Of a DNA stretch of 64,000 bases, positions 27,593 through 37,607 are shown piece by piece (the first letter of the stretch is position 1; each line of letters starts with the position of its first letter). The notes below the pieces were generated by a model that was not told where the DNA came from, searched no databases, and saw only the letters and a list, made by a program, of their open reading frames with translations. The position numbers and the translations under genes are program-made. The stretch covers positions 158,271 through 222,270 of the forward strand of contig JAQGHR010000052.1 in NCBI GenBank assembly GCA_028291545.1, read 5' to 3'. This stretch comes from Planctomycetota bacterium. Lineage in GTDB: Bacteria; Planctomycetota; Planctomycetia; Isosphaerales; Isosphaeraceae.

Positions 27593-27855
27593 CGCTGTAC
27601 ACTCCCGGGGGTGTCCCATTGAGCTTGTTCTCGATGAAAGTAGATCGGAGCCGGTCTTGGGGGCGGAGTGGCGGCAAGATCTTTGGCGAGTCGCTCCAGG
27701 TAGGTCGAGACAGTCCGGGCGCGGACCTGGGCTTCGCGTCGTGCCTGTTCTCGTTTGATCTGGGCGTACCCTCCGATCGGCAGGGCAATCCAGGCGATCA
27801 GGACCATCATGGACGCGATCGTCCAACGGAGTCGTGTCTTCGTGGCACGGACCAT
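27589..27855 (-). CDS. Membrane microprotein, paralogue of the next gene
   Basis: 88 residues from ATG 27855. It begins MVRATKTRLRWTIASMM, then a membrane segment (VLIAWIALPIGGY), then a charged helix (KREQARREAQVRARTVSTYLE). The N-terminal half matches its neighbour (LRWTIASMMVLIA against RRWTIAGMMILVA). It is coupled by ATGA to that gene and divergent from uvrA. Confidence 0.65.
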   Translation of the reverse strand: MVRATKTRLRWTIASMMVLIAWIALPIGGYAQIKREQARREAQVRARTVSTYLERLAKDLAATPPPRPAPIYFHREQAQWDTPGSVQR

Positions 27856-27974
27856 CGCCGGCACTCCAGAATCGGTCCTGCTTGCTCGGTTGCGTTCCGC
27901 CGCGTTACGCTGAGTGTGATCGATCGAGCCTCGCGAGACAATGGTTTTCGTCCGAGCGGAGTTCGGATCGTCAC

Positions 27975-30770
27975 ATGGACGAACCCTCAATCAACGTCGA
28001 GCCGGGGCCCACCATTCGCGTCCGTGGCGCCCGCGTCCATAACCTCCGCAACCTCGACGTCGATCTCCCGCGCGACAAGCTCGTCGTCCTCACCGGTGTG
28101 AGCGGCTCCGGGAAGAGTTCGCTCGCCTTCGACACCATCCACGCCGAGGGCCAGAGGCGGTACATCGAAGGCTTGTCGTCCTACGCACGGCAGTTCCTCG
28201 ATCAGCTCGAACCGCCCGACGTGGACGTATTGGATGGCCTGCCGCCAACCGTCTCGATCGACCAGAAATCGGGTTCGGCCAGCCCGAGAAGCACGGTCGG
28301 AACGCTGACCGAGATCCACGACTATCTTCGCTTGCTTTATGCGCGAGCCGGTTTGCCGCATTGCCCGAAATGTGGCCAGCCGATCCGCCGGCAGACGCCC
28401 GAGCAGATGGTCGCCGGCGTGATGACGCTCGGCGAAGGCACGAAAGTCATCGTCCTGGCCCCCCTCGTGCGAGGTCGGAAGGGCCAGCACCTCGAAGCAT
28501 TCGCCACGATCCGCCGGGAAGGGCTTCTGCGCGCGCGAGTCGATGGTCAGACGCTCGAAATCGCCGAGGAACCGCCCAAGCTGGCGAAGACGAAGGTTCA
28601 CAGCATCGACGCCGTGATTGACCGCCTGGTCGTTCGCGATGGGATGCGAGCGCGGTTGGCCGAGAGTCTCGACCGCGCCCTGAAGCTCGGTGACGGCACC
28701 GTGATCCTGGCTGAGCAGGCGGCGGATGGATCGTGGCAGGATCGCATATTGAGCGTGAAGTTTGCTTGCCCGGACTGCGGGATCGGCCTGGAAGAGGTCG
28801 AGCCTCGCACGTTCAGTTTCAACAGCCCTCACGGAGCCTGTCCGACGTGCGGAGGTTTAGGGAGCCTGCGCGAGTTCGACCCGGATCTCCTGTTCCCCGA
28901 TCGGTCGAAACCCGTCGACGAAGCCGTCGCCGCCGAGCTTTCGGGCGCGAAATCCTGGATCAAAGCCACTGTCAAGGCCGGGCATTTCGACGCGAAGAAG
29001 GCCCTGGCAAGTTGGACGCCGACGGAATGGGCACGGTTCTACGACGGAGACCCGCAACGGCCCGGATTTCGATCCTGGCTGGATCAGCAGCTCGTGAACG
29101 CCAAGACGGATCGTCAGAAAGCGTCGTTCGACGCCTTTCGGATCGACGTCCCGTGCTCGACCTGCGGAGGCTCGCGGCTTCGTCCCGAGGCGAGGGTCGT
29201 GACCGTCGGTGGAAAGGCCATCCAGGAAGTGGTCCACCTGCCCGCGAGCGAGGCTCTGGCCTTCTTCGAGGGGCTCACGTTTCCCTCCGACCTGGAACGA
29301 GTCGGCCCCCCCCTGGTCCGAGAGATCGCCGGCCGGCTCGGGTTCCTGGAGCGTGTGGGATTGCCCTATCTCTCCCTCGATCGCGGTGCCGACACCCTCT
29401 CCGGTGGCGAATTGCAGCGCGTTCGCCTTGCGAGCCAGATCGGCGCCGGCCTGGTCGGCGTGTGTTACGTTCTGGACGAGCCGACGAGCGGGCTTCATCC
29501 GCGCGACACCGGCCGCCTCATCGCCAGCCTGAAGGCGCTGAGGGATGCCGGCAACACGGTCCTCGTGGTCGAGCACGACGAGCCCACCATCCGCGCGGCC
29601 GACTGGATCGTGGATCTCGGTCCCGGCGCCGGACCCGACGGTGGCCGGATCATCGCCCAGGGTCATCCCGCCGATCTCGACGCGGCCGGCGGTTCAATCA
29701 CCGCCCGGTTTCTCAAGGACGGCGACAAGAGCCCGATTCCGCCATCCGGACGTCTCGCACGAAGCCCCGGCGCGATCGAAATCCAGGGTGCCTCCGCCCA
29801 TAATCTGAAGAGCGTCGATGTCCGAATTCCCCTGGGCTGCGTGACCTGTGTGACCGGGGTGAGCGGGTCGGGCAAGAGCAGTCTCGTTCAGGACATTCTC
29901 GGCCGGGCGGCCCGGCGGCACCTCGGATTCGGGGGCCCTCGACCCGGGACTTACGTTTCCTTACGCGGCCTGCACGCAATACAGACGCTTGTAGACGTTG
30001 ACCAGACGCCCATCGGGCGAACGCCGCGCTCCACACCCGCAACCTTCGTTGGCGTATTCGGCGAAATTCGCTCGCTCTACGCGAAGACCCGCGAGGCCAA
30101 GATTCGCGGATACAAGGCGAATCGATTCAGCTTCAACGTGAAGGGCGGTCGCTGCGAGGTGTGCGCGGGGCAGGGGGTCCGCAAGATCGAGATGCAGTTC
30201 CTGCCCGACCTCTTCGTGACGTGCGAGGCCTGCGGGGGGAAACGGTTCAATCGTCCCACCCTGGACGTCCGTTACAAGGGGAAGTCGATCGGCGACGCCT
30301 TGCAATTACGTGTCGATGAAGCCGTGGAGTTCTTCGACGCCGTCCCCAAGATCAAGCGCGGCCTGGAATCCCTCCACGAGGCCGGCCTCGGCTACGTCAC
30401 GCTCGGCCAGTCCAGCACCACGCTCTCCGGCGGCGAGGCCCAGCGCGTGAAGCTCGCCGCCGGCCTGAACCGCGCGACCACCTCGGGCGGCCTCTACATC
30501 CTCGATGAACCCACCACCGGCCTCCATTTCTCCGATGTCGCCAACCTCCTCCGCGTCCTCTCCCGCCTCGCCGACCTCGGCAACACGCTCGTCGTCATCG
30601 AGCACCACCTCGACGTCGTCCGCTCCTCCGACTGGGTCCTCGACCTCGGCCCCGACGGCGGCCCCCTCGGCGGTCACCTCGTCGCGATGGGGACTCCTCA
30701 GGAGATCGCCCGCAATCCCGCGAGTATCACGGGCCGATTTCTTTCCTCGGGTGTCGCGCATACCTCCTGA
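27975..30770 (+). CDS. uvrA: Excinuclease ABC subunit A
   Basis: 931 residues from ATG 27975, close to the usual 940. Two ABC ATPase halves: Walker [10 protein letters not shown] appears twice (residues about 37 and 635), signatures LSGGELQRV and LSGGEAQRV, and Walker [10 protein letters not shown] and ILDEPTTGL. The zinc module CPDCG...CPTCGG (about 270-310) and the C-terminal CEVC...CEACGG finger are complete. The UvrB-binding insertion after CPKCGQPI is present, which argues for true UvrA rather than the shortened UvrA2. It finds bulky lesions and loads UvrB. Confidence 0.95.
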   Translation: MDEPSINVEPGPTIRVRGARVHNLRNLDVDLPRDKLVVLTGVSGSGKSSLAFDTIHAEGQRRYIEGLSSYARQFLDQLEPPDVDVLDGLPPTVSIDQKSGSASPRSTVGTLTEIHDYLRLLYARAGLPHCPKCGQPIRRQTPEQMVAGVMTLGEGTKVIVLAPLVRGRKGQHLEAFATIRREGLLRARVDGQTLEIAEEPPKLAKTKVHSIDAVIDRLVVRDGMRARLAESLDRALKLGDGTVILAEQAADGSWQDRILSVKFACPDCGIGLEEVEPRTFSFNSPHGACPTCGGLGSLREFDPDLLFPDRSKPVDEAVAAELSGAKSWIKATVKAGHFDAKKALASWTPTEWARFYDGDPQRPGFRSWLDQQLVNAKTDRQKASFDAFRIDVPCSTCGGSRLRPEARVVTVGGKAIQEVVHLPASEALAFFEGLTFPSDLERVGPPLVREIAGRLGFLERVGLPYLSLDRGADTLSGGELQRVRLASQIGAGLVGVCYVLDEPTSGLHPRDTGRLIASLKALRDAGNTVLVVEHDEPTIRAADWIVDLGPGAGPDGGRIIAQGHPADLDAAGGSITARFLKDGDKSPIPPSGRLARSPGAIEIQGASAHNLKSVDVRIPLGCVTCVTGVSGSGKSSLVQDILGRAARRHLGFGGPRPGTYVSLRGLHAIQTLVDVDQTPIGRTPRSTPATFVGVFGEIRSLYAKTREAKIRGYKANRFSFNVKGGRCEVCAGQGVRKIEMQFLPDLFVTCEACGGKRFNRPTLDVRYKGKSIGDALQLRVDEAVEFFDAVPKIKRGLESLHEAGLGYVTLGQSSTTLSGGEAQRVKLAAGLNRATTSGGLYILDEPTTGLHFSDVANLLRVLSRLADLGNTLVVIEHHLDVVRSSDWVLDLGPDGGPLGGHLVAMGTPQEIARNPASITGRFLSSGVAHTS

Positions 30771-30856
30771 CGATGGTGCTTCGCACTCCCATCTACCGTC
30801 TTGATTGCGCCTGGCCGCGCGGCTATAACCGCCCCGGCTATCACAGGGGAGTACGC

Positions 30857-31900
30857 ATGGTTCGCATCGGCATCGTCGGCATCGGGTTCATGGGAATGAT
30901 CCACTACCTCGCGGCCAGGGGGCTGGCGGGGGGGAGGGTGGTCGCCATGTGCAGCAGGGACGAGAAGAAGAGGGCCGGGGACTGGACGGGAATTCAGGGA
31001 AACTTTGGGCCGAAGGGGGCTCAGATGGACCTCTCGGGGCAAGCGATGTACGCGGATGTCGCGGAGTTGCTGGCCGATCCGAACGTGGATCTGGTGGATC
31101 TATGCGTTCCCAATGATGAGCATGCGGAGCTGGCGATCCGGGCGTTGGAAGCGGGAAAGCATGTGCTGGTGGAGAAGCCGATTGCGCTGAAGGTGGCGGA
31201 GGCGGACAGGATGCTCGCGGCGGCGAAGGCGAGCGGGAAGATGCTGATGGTCGCGCATGTCCTGCCGTTCTTTCCGGAATTCGCGTTCGCGCTAGAGGCG
31301 GTCAAATCCGGCCGGTACGGACGCCTTCAGGCGGCGCATCTGACCCGCGTGATCTCGAAGCCCGATTGGTCGGGAGGGATCAGCGATGCGGACCGGAGCG
31401 GCGGACCTGCCATCGATCTGCACATCCATGACACGCACTATATCGGCTTGCTGTGCGGCGTCCCAAAATCGGTCCACGCTCGCGGTGTGGTCGATGGCGC
31501 GGCAGTCGTTCATCTCACGACGCAGTATCTTTACGAGGACTCGAACCTGGCGGTTTCGGCCATCTCCGGCGCCATCAGTCAGAAGGGGCGGGGATTTGCG
31601 CACGGGTTCGAGGTGTATCTGGAACGGGCGACCCTGAGCTTCTCGTTCGCCGCGACGGCCGATTCGCCCCAGCTCAACTCGCTCGCGATCATCTTGCCCG
31701 ATGGCAGCGTGCAGAGGCCCGACCTCGGCTCGGGTGATCCGGTTGACGCCTTCACGCGCGAGTTGACCGTGGCTGTGGAAGCCGTCGCCAGTGGTTCTGA
31801 GGCCGATCGGCTCTCGGGCACTCTGGCGAGGCAGGCGCTGGCGATCTGCCTCGCCGAGATCCAGAGCGTCAAGCGCGGGGGCGCGGTCGAGATTGGTTGA
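30857..31900 (+). CDS. Gfo/Idh/MocA-family oxidoreductase, cytoplasmic
   Basis: 347 residues from ATG 30857 (AGGGGA upstream). No signal peptide: it begins directly with VRIGIVGIGFMGMIH, a Rossmann motif. VPNDEHAELAIRAL and VLVEKPIAL (EKP with the catalytic Lys) follow, and DLHIHDTHYIG is the conserved His-containing block of the C-terminal domain. Probably an NAD(P)-dependent sugar dehydrogenase; substrate unknown. Confidence 0.88.
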   Translation: MVRIGIVGIGFMGMIHYLAARGLAGGRVVAMCSRDEKKRAGDWTGIQGNFGPKGAQMDLSGQAMYADVAELLADPNVDLVDLCVPNDEHAELAIRALEAGKHVLVEKPIALKVAEADRMLAAAKASGKMLMVAHVLPFFPEFAFALEAVKSGRYGRLQAAHLTRVISKPDWSGGISDADRSGGPAIDLHIHDTHYIGLLCGVPKSVHARGVVDGAAVVHLTTQYLYEDSNLAVSAISGAISQKGRGFAHGFEVYLERATLSFSFAATADSPQLNSLAIILPDGSVQRPDLGSGDPVDAFTRELTVAVEAVASGSEADRLSGTLARQALAICLAEIQSVKRGGAVEIG

Positions 31901-32143
31901 GGGCGGAGACAGCGTCTGTTTCCGTGAGGCCTCAACCTTGCGATCGCAAAGCATTTTACGCCATTGCCGACGCCGATCCGGGTCGCTGGATGGGTTCTTC
32001 CTTCGACTATCACGGATCGGCGGGCACTGATCCTATCGAAGAAATCAAACTCGTTTGCAGAGAGGGGCGTATTTCGACCGATGAATACCCCGAGGGGCCG
32101 GAAGCCCTTCGCCGTTTGCCGAGCCTGGAGGAGGAGGGGCATC

Positions 32144-32965
32144 ATGTCACTTGCCGTCAGCGAAGCCATCCATCCGACGGCCGTCATCGGCCCCGATGTG
32201 GAAATTGCGGACGATGTGCAGATCGGTCCGTTCGCGATCCTCGAAGGGTCGGTCCGAATCGGCCCGGGATGTGTCATCGAGGGGCACGCCTGCTTGAGTG
32301 GGCCGCTCGTCATGGGGCGGGATAATTTCGTGGGCCATGGCGCGGTCCTGGGCAAGTCGCCCCAATCCAAGTCGTATTGCGGAGATCCGACGACGCTGAT
32401 CATCGGCGACGGGAACACGTTCCGTGAATATGTCACGGTTCACCGCGGCACGATCGAGGGCGGAGGTCGGACGCGAGTTGGCGACAAGAACCTTCTGATG
32501 ATCGGTTCGCACCTCGGCCATGACTGCCACATCGGTGATGGCTGCACCCTGGTCAACGGCGCGCTGGCGGCTGGCCATGTGCAATTGGCGAACGGTTGCA
32601 TCCTCTCCGGTCATGCGGCCGTTCAGCAAAGAGTGCGCATCGGCCGTCTCGCGATGCTCGGTGGGCTGGGCTCGACCACCAAGGACGTCCCCCCGTTTGT
32701 GCTCCAGCAAGGCTACAACTGTGTCACGGGCCTGAACCTTGTGGGTCTGAGGCGGGCCGGATTCAGCCCGGCGACGATCACCGCGTTGCGCGAATGCTTC
32801 CGCATACTGTTCAAGGAAGGCCGGTGCCAGTCCGCCGCCCTCGATCGGATCGACGGCGACCTTGGCCAGGTCCCCGAGGTCGCGGAATTTGTCTCGTTTA
32901 TCCGAGAGTCACGCCTCGGGATCAATCCCGCGCGCGAATCCTCGCGACAACGGCGAGCCTTCTGA
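32144..32965 (+). CDS. LpxA-like acyl-ACP--UDP-sugar O-acyltransferase
   Basis: 273 residues from ATG 32144, behind GGAGGAGGGG. The N-terminal two thirds are a left-handed parallel beta helix of hexapeptide repeats (AIHPTAVIGPDVEIADDVQIGPF...). GHDCHIGDGCTLVNGALAAGHV holds the His expected at the active site of LpxA, and the helical C-terminal domain begins with NLVGLRRAGFS, as in LpxA. It should transfer a hydroxyacyl chain to UDP-GlcNAc at the start of lipid A synthesis. The other lpx genes are elsewhere, so a different nucleotide sugar remains possible. Confidence 0.88.
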   Translation: MSLAVSEAIHPTAVIGPDVEIADDVQIGPFAILEGSVRIGPGCVIEGHACLSGPLVMGRDNFVGHGAVLGKSPQSKSYCGDPTTLIIGDGNTFREYVTVHRGTIEGGGRTRVGDKNLLMIGSHLGHDCHIGDGCTLVNGALAAGHVQLANGCILSGHAAVQQRVRIGRLAMLGGLGSTTKDVPPFVLQQGYNCVTGLNLVGLRRAGFSPATITALRECFRILFKEGRCQSAALDRIDGDLGQVPEVAEFVSFIRESRLGINPARESSRQRRAF

Positions 32966-33146
32966 GGCAGGGACCTTCTACCGCGTTGCTCTCCGGGCTA
33001 CAGCCTCATCGGATCGAAGCTCCGCGAGCGCCGGATTCCCGCCGGTGTCGGATCGCTTCGACACAACCGGCATCGAATTCGCATAAGATGCACACGTGGG
33101 ATCGTGACAACGCGGCGAATCGGCCGGTATATCGGGGGCACCGAGC

Positions 33147-33557
33147 ATGGCAACGATTGCAAAACGCGCGGCGTTTGCGGGCGGATTGGCGCTCCTGACC
33201 GGTTTGGGATTGGGGCCCAGGGTCAGGGATGCGGACGTGCTCGTCGGAAGCTGGTCGTGGAGCTACAAGGACGGTCAAGGCGTGATGCACACGCATGTGC
33301 TGGAAGTTGAAGGAACGGGCGACAAGATCGCCGCGAGGGAGCGAATGGATCAGAAGCCGGCCGTCAAGGTGACGGACATCAAGGTCACCGGCGGGAAAGT
33401 GACGTTTACCGTTCTTCGAGACAAGCACCGATCGTCATATTCCGGCAAGCTCAAAGGAAAGTCCAGCAATCTGATCGATGGCCTGGTGACCGTCTCCGAC
33501 GGCGGCCAGACCAATGAATATGGGTGGCAGGCCAAGAAGGAAGAGCTCAAGAAGTAG
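33147..33557 (+). CDS. Small secreted protein of unknown function
   Basis: 136 residues. Residues 1-30 look like a signal sequence (RAAFAGGLALLTGLGLG), followed by LVGSWSWSYKDGQGVMHTHVLEVEG and a lysine-rich beta domain. The pattern of alternating strands suggests a small beta barrel. Not recognised further. Confidence 0.6.
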   Translation: MATIAKRAAFAGGLALLTGLGLGPRVRDADVLVGSWSWSYKDGQGVMHTHVLEVEGTGDKIAARERMDQKPAVKVTDIKVTGGKVTFTVLRDKHRSSYSGKLKGKSSNLIDGLVTVSDGGQTNEYGWQAKKEELKK

Positions 33558-33580
33558 ACCGCCGATTCGCGTCAGGTTAC

Positions 33581-33862
33581 CTAGAATTTTGGCACCTTCG
33601 GTTCCGGCCCATTGACCTGGTCCTGGGCTTTTCGTTCGAGGATCTCACGAACCCGTGCGATCTCGACGTCGTCGATCTCGCCGGCTTCATGGGCGTCCTC
33701 CAGGGTTGCAAGCAGGTCCACTGGCCCGTCTTCAGGCGCGATCATGGTGCGGCGGACATGATCCAGGATGGCGATGCCGATGCCGATCGCGGAGACGACC
33801 GCGAAGATGAGGAACGCCGTCTTCAAGAATGCGGGATCGAGAAAGTTGATCGGCCTTCCCAT
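33581..33862 (-). CDS. Small membrane protein with SHOCT-like C-terminus
   Basis: 93 residues from ATG 33862. One membrane segment (FLIFAVVSAIGIGIAIL, about residues 14-32), then ATLEDAHEAGEIDDVEIARVREILERK, a short helical hairpin like the SHOCT motif. Function unknown. Convergent with the small secreted protein upstream. Confidence 0.6.
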   Translation of the reverse strand: MGRPINFLDPAFLKTAFLIFAVVSAIGIGIAILDHVRRTMIAPEDGPVDLLATLEDAHEAGEIDDVEIARVREILERKAQDQVNGPEPKVPKF

Positions 33863-34083
33863 GAGCAAGCCCTTCGCACGATCCCGAAAGTTGGTCCGAG
33901 AAAAAGACCGTCGCGGCGGTTGCATCACGTCGACGGCAGGGTATACTAGCATTTGAAATCGTGGCGAGGAACGTCTGCGCCGAGGGATTGGTGGGACGCA
34001 AGCCGGATCGAGGCGGATACCTCAATCTCCGGTCAGGAACGGTGGCCTCGCTGGTGAGAATGCCTATCCAGGGGAGGGCGATC

Positions 34084-34602
34084 ATGCGACGGACCTTGAT
34101 TGGCTTGGCGGCCGTGCTCGGCCTGGGGACATTTGCGACGACCTCGCACGCCCAGGACGGCTTCAGCGACCCGTTCTTCCTGTACTACAGCTTCTACCTG
34201 CCGCGTCAGGCCGCCCTGGCCGCACAGCCCACGCCGGAGGATTTTATCCGGTACAACAACACGCAGAGACAGGTGGAAGTGCAGTCCGAGCGGCGTGGCC
34301 TTTATGAGCCAATCTCAACCATCGGCCTGGACGAGTTGGACCCCAGTCGTCCGTACGGAGCGCGATCGGGCTCATCCCGGCTGGTGCGGACCTCAGCGAC
34401 GGGCCTCGTCTCCTCCAACCTGATGGGCCGGGGCCCGGCAAGCCACTACAACCGAACCGCTGCCTATTACCCCACGATGCGAACCGGTGTCGGTCGTGGC
34501 GGCGGTCGCCGAGCCGGCGGTGCGGCCTCGTTCGGGGGCGGGGGCGGTGGCGGCATGGCCAGGGTCCCGACCGCGAGCGGCGGAATTCCACGCGGGCGCT
34601 GA
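34084..34602 (+). CDS. Secreted protein with Gly-rich C-terminus
   Basis: 172 residues from ATG 34084 (GGGGAGGG upstream). The signal peptide MRRTLIGLAAVLGLGTFATTSHA is clear. The mature part starts QDGFSDPFFLYYSFYLPRQ, and the C-terminal 50 residues are glycine- and arginine-rich (GRGGGRRAGG, FGGGGGGG). Unrecognised, but the FFLYYSFYLPRQ region looks conserved-domain-like. Confidence 0.65.
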   Translation: MRRTLIGLAAVLGLGTFATTSHAQDGFSDPFFLYYSFYLPRQAALAAQPTPEDFIRYNNTQRQVEVQSERRGLYEPISTIGLDELDPSRPYGARSGSSRLVRTSATGLVSSNLMGRGPASHYNRTAAYYPTMRTGVGRGGGRRAGGAASFGGGGGGGMARVPTASGGIPRGR

Positions 34603-34776
34603 ATATGAGTCGATCGGTCTTGCGCCGATTACGAACGAATCGGTTTGTCGTGGGGCGCGATACCCCGCAGGGTTTCATTCTTCAGAGGCCCTGACACGAC
34701 CGATTCACCGACGGCCGGGCGGCGATCACCCTGAAACGGGTGCGATCGCCCCCGCGTACGTGGGAGTTTGTGCTGG

Positions 34777-35274
34777 ATGGCGACTGAGCCGCAACGCCTG
34801 ACCGATGCCGAACGTGCAAACCTGGTCGCCTACCTTGATGGCGAGCTGAACGAGGCCGAGACTCGCGCCCTCGGGACCAAGCTCACACAAAGCGTGACCG
34901 CACGTCGAGAGATCGAATCCTTGCAGAAGACCTGGGATCTCCTCGATTACTTGCCGCGCGCCGCTCCCTCGGATGACTTCACGAGCCGGACGCTATCGCA
35001 GGTCCGGATCTACGAGTCAAAGGGCGGCCGTCTCGCCAAGGTCGCCGGGAATGCCGGCCCGATCGCCGCCCGGATCGCCGTCTGTATCGCCGTCGCTCTG
35101 GTCACCTTGGGCGTGGGTTATGCCGCCGCCCGCTGGGCCTGGCCCGACCCGAGCGCGCGACTGCTCCGGGATCTGCCCATCGCGGAGCACCTGGACGAGT
35201 ACCGCGAAATCGGATCGTTCGAATTCTTGAAGATCCTGGACCAGTCCCCGGCCTTTAACGAGGACACCGAGTGA
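34777..35274 (+). CDS. Anti-sigma-factor-like membrane protein
   Basis: 165 residues from ATG 34777 (GGGAG upstream). The N-terminal part (LVAYLDGELNEAETRAL... SLQKTWDLLDYLP) has the shape of an anti-sigma domain without zinc ligands. One membrane segment lies near residues 95-115 (AVCIAVALVTLGVGYAAARWA), with a short outer part of about 45 residues. No sigma-factor gene is adjacent, so the assignment rests on shape. The stop overlaps the next start (TGATG). Confidence 0.55.
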   Translation: MATEPQRLTDAERANLVAYLDGELNEAETRALGTKLTQSVTARREIESLQKTWDLLDYLPRAAPSDDFTSRTLSQVRIYESKGGRLAKVAGNAGPIAARIAVCIAVALVTLGVGYAAARWAWPDPSARLLRDLPIAEHLDEYREIGSFEFLKILDQSPAFNEDTE

Positions 35275-36320
35275 TGCCCGGCCGGAAGACGATTGGTAGA
35301 AGAATCCTCGGTCTGGTCCTTCTCGTCCACCTCGCTCCCGTGGTGGGTGCGTCGGAACCCGACGAGAATCTCGCCCGTCTGCGAACGATGACACTCGACG
35401 AGCGCCAAAAACTGGTGAAGAACCTCGCCGAGTTCGACGCCCTCGATCGCGATCGGCGCGACGTTATCCGGGCCTTGAACCGAAACCTGGCGGACGCCGA
35501 ACCCGAGACCCGGACACGCTTCCTCGCCGTGCTCCGTCGCTATCACGTCTTCTACCAGAACCTTCCGGCCGAGAAACGCAAGGCGCTGGATGAGACGACC
35601 GACCCGGCGAAAAAGCTCGATCTCATCGTCAAGTATCGGGCCGAACCGAAGCGGTCTCGCGAAGAACTCCGTCGCTTCGCGGACGGCCTCCAGATCTCCG
35701 CCCTCAGTCCCTCGCGCCTGAGGGAACTGTCGAGGCAACTCTTCGTTTACTTCAATCTCGACCCCGTGAAAGACTCCAAGGAACGCAACGAGCTTGCCCG
35801 AGCCGGCGACCCCGAAAAGCGGCGAGTTCTAGTTCGGAACCTGATCCAGGCCAAGAATTTGCGATTACTCGTCCAGCACGAGGACGCGGAGTTTCGACAG
35901 GCCGACGCGAAGGTGAAGAAGCACCTGGACCGGGTCGAGAACGAGTTCCTCAAGGCCGAGATCGAGAAGGCCAAGAGAGCCAAGCGCGATCCGTCGAAGC
36001 TTGTGGAAAAGGTTCAGGAAGAGGCCGCGAATCGCCGCAAGGCGATCGTCAACAAGCTTGATGAGATCCAGGTCTTTCACGACCTTGATGCCACTCGGGT
36101 TGATTCCGCGAACCTCGACCGCTTCGAGGTCGCCCTACCAGGTTGGGCGCGCGAGTCCCTGGACGCGCTTCCCCCCGAGGCGGCGAAGCGTCGCTTGAAA
36201 GTCCTCTATCGGCTGGTGTTCCCTCCTGGTGAGGAAATGCCCGTGTCAAAGGTTTCCGAGCCTGCCCGTCCGGCAAACACGCGTCCCGCTCCGGCGGACG
36301 GCTCGCCCTCGCCTTTCTGA
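35274..36320 (+). CDS. Secreted helical protein, DUF3106-like
   Basis: 348 residues, coupled to the gene before it. A signal peptide (RRILGLVLLVHLAPVVGA) is followed by a mostly helical, very charged protein. MTLDERQKLVKNLAEFDAL and LPAEKRKALDE are repeats of the kind seen in DUF3106 proteins. The end is Pro/Ala-rich. The pairing with an anti-sigma-like protein suggests an envelope-stress sensing role; this is an inference. Confidence 0.55.
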   Translation: MPGRKTIGRRILGLVLLVHLAPVVGASEPDENLARLRTMTLDERQKLVKNLAEFDALDRDRRDVIRALNRNLADAEPETRTRFLAVLRRYHVFYQNLPAEKRKALDETTDPAKKLDLIVKYRAEPKRSREELRRFADGLQISALSPSRLRELSRQLFVYFNLDPVKDSKERNELARAGDPEKRRVLVRNLIQAKNLRLLVQHEDAEFRQADAKVKKHLDRVENEFLKAEIEKAKRAKRDPSKLVEKVQEEAANRRKAIVNKLDEIQVFHDLDATRVDSANLDRFEVALPGWARESLDALPPEAAKRRLKVLYRLVFPPGEEMPVSKVSEPARPANTRPAPADGSPSPF

Positions 36321-36364
36321 GCCGGGAAGATTACGCTCGGATTTGAACCCTGGACGCCGCGGCC

Positions 36365-37483
36365 TTGTACGACCAAGACGAATTCCTCATGCGCCTCGCC
36401 CTGGCCGAGGCCGTTCTCGGCCGAGGTTCGGTCGAACCGAACCCCATGGTCGGCGCCGTCGTGGTGCGCGAGGGCCGCGTCGTTTCCGTCGGCCATCATG
36501 CCCGGTTCGGCGGTCCCCATGCCGAGGTCGTGGCGATGGAACGAGCCGGAGACGCCTCAAGAGGGGCGACTCTGTACGTAAGTCTTGAGCCCTGCTGCCA
36601 TACAGGAAAAACACCGCCCTGCACCGGCGCCATCCTGAAGGCCGGGATCACTCGCGTCGTCGCGGCGATGACCGACCCTTTTCCCAGGGTGGCCGGGGGC
36701 GGGTTGGAGGAATTGAGGCGGCATGGGTTGGAGGTCTCGGTCGGCGTGCTTGAGGATGAAGCCCGGCGCCTGAATGCCCCCTATCTGAAGCGGCTGGTGA
36801 CCGGCCGACCCTTCGTGACGGCCAAGTGGGCGATGACGCTCGATGGCAAGATCGCAACCGCGACAGGGGATAGTCGATGGATCTCCGGCGAGCGCTCTCG
36901 GGCCATCGTTCATGAGATCCGGGGTCGGATGGACGCCATCGCCGTGGGTATTGGCACTGCCCTCGCTGATAACCCCCAGCTCACCGCCCGTCCCGCCGGA
37001 CCGAGAATCGCGGCCCGTGTTGTCCTCGATTCGGCCGCGCGATTGCCGCCGGATTCGCTCCTCGCGACGACCGCCCGCGACATCCCAACCTGGGTCGCCG
37101 TGACGGATAAGGCCCCCACGGATCGACTTACAGCGCTGGAGGGGCAGGGTTGCGAGATCCTCCGATTTCCTGGGGACGGATCGATCCCTATCGCGTCCCT
37201 GCTCGACGAGCTTGGCCGTCGTGGCGAGACGAACCTCCTGGTGGAAGGCGGAGGCCGCACATTGGGCGGGTTCCTGGATGCCGGTGAGGTTGATGCCGTC
37301 GAGGTCTTCCTCGCCCCGATTCTAGAGGGCGGACATCCCGTCCACGTGCCGGCCATCGGCGTGGGGGTGGGCACGATGAATCTCGCCCGGCGGTTGGAGC
37401 GGCAGGAGGTTTCCGTGCTCGATGGCGATGTGTGGCTTCGCGGCGAGTTCCCTCACACCTGGCTGGAGGCTCCCAGGGTGTGA
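36365..37483 (+). CDS. ribD: Bifunctional riboflavin deaminase/reductase
   Basis: 372 residues from TTG 36365; ATG 36389 is possible but would cut the first helix. The deaminase domain has the zinc site GPHAEVVAM and LEPCCHTGKTPPC, the reductase domain starts at FVTAKWAMTLDGKIATATGDS and contains NLLVEGGGRTLGGFL. It deaminates then reduces the pyrimidine intermediate of riboflavin synthesis. No other rib gene is adjacent. Confidence 0.95.
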   Translation: MYDQDEFLMRLALAEAVLGRGSVEPNPMVGAVVVREGRVVSVGHHARFGGPHAEVVAMERAGDASRGATLYVSLEPCCHTGKTPPCTGAILKAGITRVVAAMTDPFPRVAGGGLEELRRHGLEVSVGVLEDEARRLNAPYLKRLVTGRPFVTAKWAMTLDGKIATATGDSRWISGERSRAIVHEIRGRMDAIAVGIGTALADNPQLTARPAGPRIAARVVLDSAARLPPDSLLATTARDIPTWVAVTDKAPTDRLTALEGQGCEILRFPGDGSIPIASLLDELGRRGETNLLVEGGGRTLGGFLDAGEVDAVEVFLAPILEGGHPVHVPAIGVGVGTMNLARRLERQEVSVLDGDVWLRGEFPHTWLEAPRV

Positions 37484-37514
37484 TGGCACGCGCACCGCGC
37501 GGGTTTGCTCCTGC

Positions 37515-37543
37515 TTGACCGTGCCACGTCGCGTCGGTAGATT
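37515..37543 (+). promoter_or_regulatory. Promoter of rex
   Basis: TTGACC (37515-37520), 17-base spacer, TAGATT (37538-37543). It lies about 65 bases upstream of the rex GTG start. I saw no convincing Rex operator (TTGTGAA...TTCACAA) over it. Confidence 0.6.
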
Positions 37544-37607
37544 GGATCCGTGTCAAGGCGGTTCATGGACGCCGCGATCACGCCCGGTTTGTGGAGCGAC
37601 CGACCAC

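Noticed and set aside
31897..32325. 142-codon frame overlapping the start of the LpxA-like gene
   Set aside because: Most of it lies in another frame inside the LpxA-like gene, and no ribosome-binding site or domain supports it.
37422..37607. N-terminal extension of Rex
   Set aside because: The extra 62 residues overlap the end of ribD and its downstream promoter, while GTG 37608 has a proper ribosome-binding site and gives the normal Rex length.
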